Shown here piece by piece: positions 28,736-37,700 of a stretch of DNA of 52,794 nucleotides. Location: contig JABANP010000379.1 of the NCBI GenBank assembly GCA_013115135.1, positions 1-52,794 of the forward strand. The letters are read 5' to 3'. How positions within the stretch are numbered: the first letter of the stretch is position 1; each line of letters opens with the position of its first letter. A program made the translations under genes and the position numbers. The notes under the pieces are model-generated. The model saw nothing but the letters and a program-made list of their open reading frames with translations. It had not been told where the DNA came from and searched no databases. The DNA comes from Perkinsus olseni (Eukaryota; Perkinsozoa; Perkinsida; Perkinsidae).

Positions 28736-30920
28736 TTACTGCTTGGTCGACACACATCCGTCACGGTGCAGTGAAATTGATGGATCGTCATCATCATCTG
28801 GTACATCCAGGATAAGGGATTCCGCATGGGCTAGGTAGTACTCTGACCATTCCCTTACGCTAGAGTATAACTCGGCGAATACCTCGAAAAGATACTCAAA
28901 TCGATCAACCGTTTCATAATTAGCACACATCAAAAATCCGGGTCGGATTGAGCGACCCTTCGCTGATGCGCGTCACGTCACGCTCCGAGTCGTCGATGAA
29001 ATGGTGCCGCACGCGAGGCACCTCTGTCCAAACTCTACAGAGCTTCAATAAATTTTCGATGTGTAATAATGCCTCAACCGGGAATCGAACCTGCGCCCTC
29101 CCCTTCTATCACTTTAATCAGGCCCGCCACTATTATTATGAGCACCATCACATCCACACGGCCTCCTCGCGGCTGATTTTCTACTCCGAATCTGGAACAA
29201 AAAACTTCGCTCCGCTGCGAATTTGCCAAAGACCAACCTCGGAATGTAGAATATGAGTTGAGCGAATCCGCTCAGGCCCACTATAGTTACGCCACGTAGA
29301 AGGAAATCATACCTACAGGAAGGAATCTTCAACTTCTTTGCCAAAACCCAGCTTCAACCTAAGATATTACCATGCCCACCGGTGGCCAGCAATCAAGAAC
29401 CAAAGGAAGCCTACGTCCTCTTCCTCTGAAGGGAAGAAGTATCTGAAAATACGCGAGCCGGGATTCGAACCAACGACCATCAGATGGAGAAGCAAGTCCG
29501 AAAACGGCTAGCCCATACCTACCCAAGCATCAATCCGAAGAATCCACACAGCACTATCAGAAGGAGAAGAACAAGCACGGTGCACTAAAAAGAAGCAGAA
29601 TCGCATGTCACTCCCCTAGGCGAAGTTCTGATTCAGTACGACTATCCATCATGACGCGTCACGCTGTACGACATAGCAAACTGATCGTCATTCGCACTCG
29701 ACACTCGGGAGGCGAGATCACGAGCGAGCCCATTCACTGTTACTACCAGACCGACAATAACAGGGTTCGTCAACAAACCAGCAAACCACGTCCGCTTAAA
29801 CTTATATTTGTATCTGATCAGGAGGCGATCGCAGATTGGCGCTGGAAGAAGGGAGAACTGTGAAGTGATTACACGGAACCCTAGGTTCGGCTCAGGCCCA
29901 GACCTAGAGCGCCACGGCTCCTCAGCTCGAGTAGTCACAAGAATAGTCAGACCGAGGTGACCAGATTTCTCAAACGGCTTTTCTACAGCGAGACAGTACG
30001 CGATAGGATCACTCCCCTCGCGCTCCACGAAGACCCCCACAACGAACGCACGCTGACCAGCGCTGCAAAACCCACCATAGGAATTGAAATCGGGAGAATT
30101 TATCTTATCGATAAGTGCCGAAGATGGCTCGGTAAAATGCTCTCCGATTTGATAAAATACGAGTACCATAACAATCGAATCAATTCTGCACTATGGAAAT
30201 CGAGCGGTCCGCCGAATCCTTACTTGCAGGTTTGACATTGAAAGAAATTGTCACGATTGGTTGCAACTTTACGCCATTGATTGAGGCACTCAACATGGAC
30301 GTATTTCATAGACCCTGAAAACGACAAATTTCGACTTTCGAACTTGACTCGGGCTTTTGACTTATGGATGGAGTCAGTGATGCAGTCCATGAGTAAAAGG
30401 CCCCACGTCTTCGACGGTGACACCATCAAGAACGGCGGAGTATTCTCTAGGAGGCCTCACAGAGATCCATTTAACGCGGGAAGATCTTTCCCTCCCAGCA
30501 CGATAAGTGGTACGCGATATCATGAGGAGAGGGTACTCCTTCGAAAACTTCAATCAGTCAAACGCGGGTTGAGGTCCTCGAAAAAGTCTTCCAGGGGGTA
30601 TCGAGACCGTAACGTTCCGCACATCACTATCGTTAAGACACCGGGCCCAAGTGCATGTGAAACCCGCAATTGTGCATTTTCGATGTGAATGACCGGCATA
30701 GAAAAGAATCCCAGTCACTACCTTTACACCGACAGGGCGAAATCAGTCTACCGTCCGCCGCGGTTCCGGAACATATTCGACAGACTTTTTCCTCAGTCGG
30801 AGCGGATCGCTCTAAGATCGATTCATACAGCCGAGTTAGATACTTCCGAGCCTCGGCTTGAGCAATCGAGTGAGCGTAGACATCTCCGAGAGTACTCCGC
30901 GCTTCCGCTGAAGTTCGCAT
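28736..30920 (-). CDS. RING-CH (RINGv) membrane protein, MARCH5-like E3 ubiquitin ligase candidate, 9 exons
   Basis: 292 residues; exons 30920-30722, 30314-30224, 29813-29747, 29584-29523, 29442-29371, 29312-29238, 29191-29131, 29021-28929, 28894-28736; phases close. Complete C4HC3 RING-CH domain: C47-x2-C50-x12-C63-x-C65-x7-H73-x2-C76-x16-C93-x2-C96, with the family Trp (W80). Hydrophobic segments follow: GLLTNPVIVGL plus CTVLVLLLLIVLCGFFGLML, FLWFLIAG, LLRGVTIVGLSGFAQLIFYI and VDVMVLIII. The C-terminus is acidic (DVPDDDDD). The layout (N-terminal RING-CH, several membrane helices, ~280 residues) resembles MARCH5, a mitochondrial/ER ligase, but the location here is unproven. Introns 4 (80 nt) and 7 (109 nt) are tRNA-like. 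The 34-nt last intron is the least certain boundary. Confidence 0.85.
29022..29130 (-). other. RING-CH intron 7 (109 nt): tRNA-like intron
   Basis: Starts GTGGCGGGCCTGATTAAAG, a D-arm-like block beginning exactly at the 5' splice site, then GGCGCAGGTTCGATTCCCGG (T-arm/B-box). It ends in A/T-rich sequence and GGACAGAG. Confidence 0.7.
29443..29522 (-). other. RING-CH intron 4 (80 nt): tRNA-like intron
   Basis: The whole intron is the unit: GTAGGTATGGGCTAGCC at the 5' splice site, a central arm, GTTGGTTCGAATCCCGGC (T-arm that pairs with two wobbles) and CTCGCGTATTTTCAG at the 3' splice site. Flanking exons join in frame (GG|A) between two membrane segments. Confidence 0.8.
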
Positions 30921-31084
30921 GTTCGACGATAAGAAAAAGTGCTAAATGAAATATTTTTTTCGCAGCTCTCCTGAAATAGATGCACTTTACGTTTGAGAAT
31001 TCAGTTTGACATCTAGTGTATTGAACACAGGGCTCATCTTTTCCACAGAGTATAACTAAGCTTACTGCGGGAAGTTCTATAGAA
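30921..31084. other. Short gap upstream of the RING-CH gene
   Basis: Presumed promoter or trans-splice region; ends at the LTR element. No feature recognised. Confidence 0.4.
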
Positions 31085-31763
31085 TGTGCTTGTCATTGGC
31101 CATCATGGCGAGTGTTTCCTCTTCCTTGGTCAACTCAAGACTCGTGGGGATAGACATAGTTCAAAAAATTTATATACTCTTGGGTTCAGTATTCCATCTC
31201 AGGGGAATTCAATTCAATTCAATTCAATTCAATTCAATTCAATTCAAACTTTATTGCCTGGGCATTACAAGCTCGAAGCTTATCGCCCATCACACGACCC
31301 GCGCAAGCGGATCCCGATATGGTTAGACCCAACCATAGAGCCTTGAAACAACAGAGGTTAATGAATCTCTCATCATCAGCTCGGAGGCTCTTGAGAGGAA
31401 CTTCGTCACAACTACGTCGTGCAGCCAGGGAAGGCGAGGAGGGAGGCATGCCACACTGGGCAGCCTATTAGGCATGAGGGAGAAAGAAGGTGAAAAGAGG
31501 ATTAAGTAGTCCCAGGACCAACAACTGCGATTGCGGAAACCCAGATGATTAGATGGTGAAAATTTGTGTAGAAAGGGAGGGCCCAACCAATACCGAGTCA
31601 CCAGCAAGGGGGACGTATGGGTATGGCAGGTTCGATCTCTACTTCGTACCGGGAAAACCCCGGCCACCCTCACGCGACGTTGACGCGTAGAGACCTGTGA
31701 GGGTCTCAGGGGAATATCTTTCCGTTACACAAAAAGGGGCGCGCTCTAATGATTATGAGCACA
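31085..31763 (-). repeat. 3' LTR of element 1, interrupted by a ~495-bp insertion
   Basis: Parts 31085-31208 and 31704-31763 match the 172-bp LTR at 40038-40209. TCTCAGGGGAAT is duplicated at 31197-31208 and 31704-31715. The polyprotein stop codon (31755-31753) lies inside this LTR. Confidence 0.88.
31209..31703 (-). mobile_element. Nested LINE/SINE-like insertion with (AATTC)n tail and 12-bp target duplication
   Basis: 495 bases between the two copies of TCTCAGGGGAAT. In minus orientation it ends GCAATAAAGTTTG followed by about eight GAATT units, as in non-LTR retroposon 3' tails. An internal GGCAGGTTCGATCTC-like stretch lies on the opposite strand near 31625. No coding capacity seen, so it is a truncated LINE or a SINE. 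Confidence 0.75.
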
Positions 31764-34700
31764 CTCCCGGCCTACAATAGTGCGACTTGTAGCACTGGGC
31801 ATTATATACGATCTGTCTTGAGCGAAGACGCGGACTGCACTGGGCGATCACCCCGTGGCGATTACAGCAACTACGGGCAATACAAGGGCAATCGATATCA
31901 CCACAGGTAAAGTCCTTGTCTTTGTATTCGTCGTGAACCTCCTTCGGGACGATAGTCCACACACCACAGTTATCACAGGCAACCCAGTAATCAGTAGGGC
32001 CAGTGAAACCTTCGGGTAGCAGTGAGCGTTGCAGCTCGACCTTACCGTCCTCGGTAGTGGCGTAGAAATAGTGGAGACTAGGGAACCTCCTCGACGAATG
32101 GACCGGAACAGGCTGGCTCGGTGTCCTCTTCTCGTCAGCTTGGGCTTCCTCGATAGACCTGGACTCACGAGCCGTGTACTCTCTGAGTTGGGCCTCGTTA
32201 AGATAGGCGAACCGAATATTGGATAAATGCACTTCACCGAGAGGGCGTCCAATCAAAGACTCAACGATGACGAACTGCTTACCAGAGACGTACTCGCTCA
32301 CTCGAACTGGCCCGTTCCATCGAGGGGACAGCTTACTGCTCGAAGGTGCCCGGACCCACAGAAGAGTGCCCTTAGCCAAGCCGATGTTGTCGAGTTGCCT
32401 TCTTCTAGATGCCTGTCGCACTTTGCGGACAAGGTGGTCTCGGTAACTCCTCAGTAGCTCTTCTTGTTCCCGACGAAATCCAATTATAGCCTCACTAGTG
32501 ATCTTGAACGGCTTCTGGTCTTGGTGACCTTCTATGAATGGTCTCAGTCTCTCCGGCCTCGGCCGAGGCTCAAGCGCCGGTGGACCCCGAGCTTGATAGG
32601 CGAACACCAGCGTGTGTGGTGAGACCGCTCCTTCTTCATCTCCGGCCGAGCTGTTGAGGCAGTGTGATATCATCGGCAGCAGTATGTACCATGGTCTTAG
32701 GCTACTCCTAGAGGAGTTAGTGACACCATCTGAAGTTGCCAAGCGCAGAGAGCGTATGCAGCTCCACAGTTCAGCGTGTACCCTTTCAAGGTAGGCACGA
32801 CGCTGTGCAGAATACGGCGGGTCGGTCACATGTAGTAGTTGGTTAGCGAGACACCAGCTCTGGAACACCTTCGACTGAAAGGCCTTGTCACAGTCTGAGG
32901 ATATAACATATGGCCACCCGAACCGCCAACAATGCTCCTCTAGGAGCCGTACAGCCGTCAATGCCGTACGGTCGCTTGCAACATAGAATTGATTGGCGCC
33001 GGAGAAGGGGTCGGACACGTGTAGACAGTACTGCGGTGCAGTTGTGGTGATGGTGAGCTCACCTCCTTGAACAGTGTCTTTAACGGGGCCAAGCCAATCG
33101 ATGGAGAGGGCGTCATTGACAGCTAGGTGTACACGCGGGTTAATATGGGGATGCGTGTCGACCCACGCTCCAAGTCCTCGACTTCTCTGGCACCCTGGGC
33201 ACTGCTTGAAGAAGTGTTTCACATCATGACGCATGGCCTTCCAGTAATACTTACCCTCCATAGCATTGACCTGATGTCGGGAGTTGCGGTGGCAGCATAG
33301 TGTGTGGAGAGCTGCGATAACGTCTTGACGAACACCATCCGGTACATATATAGCGCCCAGTTCGCCAGAGTCTCGGCCGACGTCCATACGCAGAACAGGA
33401 AGCATCTCGCCGTTGTGGGTGTTCTCGTCCTGAAGGACGTACATAGCCCGCAGTTTAGCTCTCTCTGCCGGCCCGAAGGGCTCCGTGTCGAAGTTCTCTG
33501 GCATCTTGTGCTCGGCGCTGAGGAGGCCCCGTAAGAAGCTACTGTAAGGGTCTTCTTGTTGAGCCCTTGCAATCATCGAGTGAAGGCCTGAAGCAGCCTC
33601 CTTCACCTCACTGTTGGTCGCCGACGCAAGAGAAGCGTCCACCGTTACATGGAAGAGAGAATGCTCCTCCTCAGCTTGATTAGGACCGCTGACCACAAGG
33701 TTGACAACGTCCGTAGAGCTCCGAGCTTTGCCCTGGTGAATGGAGTCGAGCCAAGCCTGCGCGTTCTCAATGTCCACGACTGCGGGGTCCAGACCGCGGC
33801 TGAAGGGGTCGGCGATATTCAGCGCCCCAGGACAGTGTTCGAACAGAACCACCGGTGGTCCTTGTGCAAGTTGTGGCATTGCTTCCGCAATGTCCAAGAG
33901 CAACCTCGCAGCCTTCAGGCTGTGGTTGAACTCCCAGGCGCTCCAGCTCTTCGGGATCTTACAAGCCTTATTGCCTTCTGTTTCATCCCTCAACCGGCGT
34001 AAGATCTTGTCGACTCTCTGCTTGACGATTAGTGAATCTGTGAAGACGCCAATCCTTCGAGTAGTGCTGAATGGGAAAAAGTCCCCGGTGACAAGTTGAT
34101 AGAGCGACTCCAGCCCTCGTTCTAGAGCGAGATGCTCTTTACGCACAATGCTCCACGAACACTGGTTTAGTGGCACCAAGGATGAGTTAGCATAGAGAGG
34201 GTTAACCAGAGAGCCGCCGACAACACACCAGCCTATAGCGTGACTGCAGGCATCAGCATAAAGGTTGAGACTGGTGAGCGTGTTGACGTAGCGAGGATAT
34301 CGGCGATGATTGGCCAAGGCATTATACTCCTCGAGGATCTGGATGGTTTCCAACGACTCCTCCTTGCTGACAAAGTCGTCGAGCTTCTTGTTACGGATGT
34401 AAGCTTTCCTGAGGATAAGCTTCACCGACAGTAGCCTCCAGCTATGCAAACCGAGTATGTCGTGACAGAGATGTGCTCCCGAAAGAACTTCTCGAACGGT
34501 CAGCCGTCCGTTATCAGTGAAGTTCTTCCGGATATCCGTCAGATTGGCAGGTTTGGAGGCCACCGAGTCGTCAGCGCCCCAGACAATACCAAGGCCGGAC
34601 ACCTCCTTCTCCTCCCAGTCGTACTTGGTCTTAGCAGGATGTACCAGTTGACCCACGGATGCGGCGGCTGTCTTGTCCTCTTCATGTAGCTGAAGTAGTT

Positions 34701-37700
34701 GTTGTTGACTCCCGTTGCACCCTGTGATGACGTCGTCCATATACTTAGCTCTGGCGACCTTCTTGTAGACCAAATACGCCCAACGACGTCGAGCTTCGCC
34801 GCAGTGTGACGTGTCTTTGACCTCCTTGGCATGACTTCGGCTTCTTGCTTCAGCAGTCTTCTTCTGCAATGCGAGCAAGAGATCCTGCGCAGCTCGACTG
34901 GGAGAGAGTAGAGCTTGTGGCTCCAGCCCCTCAACTTCCGCACTGTCCAGCTCAGAGTTGAACAACGCGTCCTGTATGATAGTCGATGATGAGAGGGTTT
35001 GAAGACCATCTTCGCGCCTCAATCTGTTCTCAGTGTTCTCGTTGGCAACTTCAACGATGATAGACGAGCCGGCCTGCATCCCGCCCGGAGACGAGCGCGC
35101 TCCCATTGGCATACCCCGGAAGCGGAAGTACTCGAACGAACCGTCCTTAGGATTGCAGATGATGAAGGCGTGCGCCTTCCGGGTTGCAGTAGGGCACCGA
35201 AAGTTGAGGAAGGCCTGCCGTAGATCGGACCAAAGGACGTGCTCAAACAACCTAGTGACCATCAGTGGCCCCAACAAGCTATTGTCAATAGTCGGTGGGA
35301 GAGATTGAAGATCATTTGATCCTCGCCAATCAAAAACTGGCCTCAGGCGCGTACCCCGGGCCGAACCGTCTTTAACCACCGGAAAGTGAGTCGTGTAGTA
35401 GTGGGCAGATCTTTCCGAATCTGGCACCGGCTCGATGTGCTGAGCAGTCTTGTAGTCTTCGAAAACCAGGTAGTAATCCTCGGCCAATCCTTTCTTCTCC
35501 AAGGTGGACTGGAGACGCCTAGCATGCCGTTGAGCAAACTCTTTGTTGTTGGAACTCGGTTCAGGTCTCCTGGACCAGTTGAAGTCCATCATCATGCGCC
35601 ACGCAGAATCCTCCACGTTTGAAGCCGGTTTGAATATCCCTCGATAAGTGCCGAGCGGACTCTTCAACACCTCCTCAAGTGATACTGCTTTCCTTTTCTT
35701 GGGTTGGCGAGCCTCCCGAGCGGAGAGAGAGTAACCCTCCTTGGCAGGAAGAATCATGTCGTAGGAGTAGTCGTCGTCCAATACAATTGATTCTAGCCTC
35801 GTCGTGGGACCATCATCTGGGATGGTTGTGGCGAGAAAGTTGACCTGGTCGAACAGGCTGTACTCCACCTCCTCGGGGTCTCCAGGAGTAGCAACGAAGT
35901 TCGTGTCGACTTTGTAAGGCTGCATGAGTCCACCCTCCACTCTCGCAAGGTACTGATTTGGAACCAAGCCAGTAGAGCCCGTGACCCCGTCAGGAGTGAA
36001 AATAAGGCCAACACGTAGGAGCTTGAGCCCGCTGACTCCAACCAAGACATCTGGCATAAGTTGTGGTGTACAGTGTATGCGCAGGGTGACCTTGTCATGG
36101 GGCCGCCTTGTTGTCCAGACCACCAATCTGGCAATGTGGGTAATGACCATGGGGTTGCCGTTGGCAGTGACCCCATTCCCTTTCATCTTCGGCAGTTCTT
36201 CCCACGTGAGCTTAACTCCTGGAACCTTCGCGAGGTGCTGAATGAAATTCAGCCGGGCAAAGCACCTTGCAGCGCCGCTGTCGAGAATGACGTTGATCCG
36301 CTTGTCGTCGGAAACACAGAGCTCCGAAGCTATGGGATACGATGCCGACTCCAGGAACGGATCGTCCACTGGCATCGTTTGCGACTCTCTGTGCCGGGCT
36401 TGGGCATGAGAGTGCTCGCCCACTGAGAAGCAGGTGCTCCCAACTTCGGGCTGAGCAGCCGCCGGAGTCGTGGTCGTCGACAATGGTAACCCGGGAAGCG
36501 GAGAAGAAGATTCCGCCTGAGCGGTCGCCGGAGTCGTGGTCGTCGACAATGGTAACCCGGGAAGCGGAGAAGAAGATTCCGCCTGAGCAGTCGCCGGAGT
36601 CGTGGTCGTCGACAATGGTAACCCGGGAAGCGGAGAAGAAGATTCCGCCTGAGCAGTCGCCGGAGTCGTGGTCGTCGACAATGACAACCCGGGAAGCGGA
36701 GAAGAAGATTCCGCCTGAGCAGTCGCCGGAGTCGTGGTCGTCGACAATGGTAACCCGGGAAGCGGAGAAGAAGATTTCGCCTGAGCAGTCGCCGGAGTCG
36801 TGGTCGTCGACAATGGTAACCCGGGAAGCGGAGAAGAAGATTCCGCCTGAGCAGTCGCCGGAGTCGTGGTCGTCGACAATGGTAACCCGGGAAGCGGAGA
36901 AGAAGATTCCGCCTGAGCAGTCGCCGGAGTCGTGGTCGTCGACAATGGTAACCCGGGAAGCGGAGAAGAAGATTCCGCCTGAGCAGTCGCCGGAGTCGTG
37001 GTCGTCGACAATGGTAACCCGGGGAGCGGAGAAGAAGATTCCGCCTGAGCAGTCGCCGGAGTCGTGGTCGTCGACAATGGTAACCCGGGAAGCGGAGAAG
37101 AAGATTCCGCCTGAGCAGTCGCCGGAGTCGTGGTCGTCGACAATGGTAACCCGGGAAGCGGAGAAGAAGATTCCGCCTGAGCAGTCGCCGGAGTCGTGGT
37201 CGTCGACAATGGTAACCCGGGAAGCGGAGAAGAAGATTCCGCCTGAGCGGTCGCCGGAGTCGTGGTCGTCGACAATGGTAACCCGGGAAGCGGAGAAGAA
37301 GATTCCGCCTGAGCAGTCGCCGGAGTCGTGGTCGTCGACAATGGTAACCCGGGAAGCGGAGAAGAAGATTCCGCCTGAGCAGTCGCCGGAGTCGTGGTCG
37401 TCGACAATGGTAACCCGGGAAGCGGAGAAGAAGATTCCGCCTGAGCAGTCGCCGGAGTCGTGGTCGTCGACAATGGTAACCCGGGAAGCGGAGAAGAAGA
37501 TTCCGCCTGAGCGGTCGCCGGAGTCGTGGTCGTCGACAATGGTAACCCGGGAAGCGGAGAAGAAGATTCCGCCTGAGCAGTCGCCGGAGTCGTGGTCGTC
37601 GACAATGGTAACCCGGGAAGCGGAGAAGAAGATTCCGCCTGAGCAGTCGCCGGAGTCGTGGTCGTCGACAATGGTAACCCGGGAAGCGGAGAAGAAGATT

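Noticed and set aside
29443..29522. Functional tRNA genes at the B-box-like sites
   Set aside because: Neither 5' nor 3' acceptor strands pair, the 5' part is exonic, and the units coincide with spliced introns.
31615..31660. tRNA-like GGTTCGATC on the plus strand within the nested insertion
   Set aside because: Only a B-box-like hint, in the antisense direction and without a D-arm; not enough to call it a SINE promoter or tRNA.
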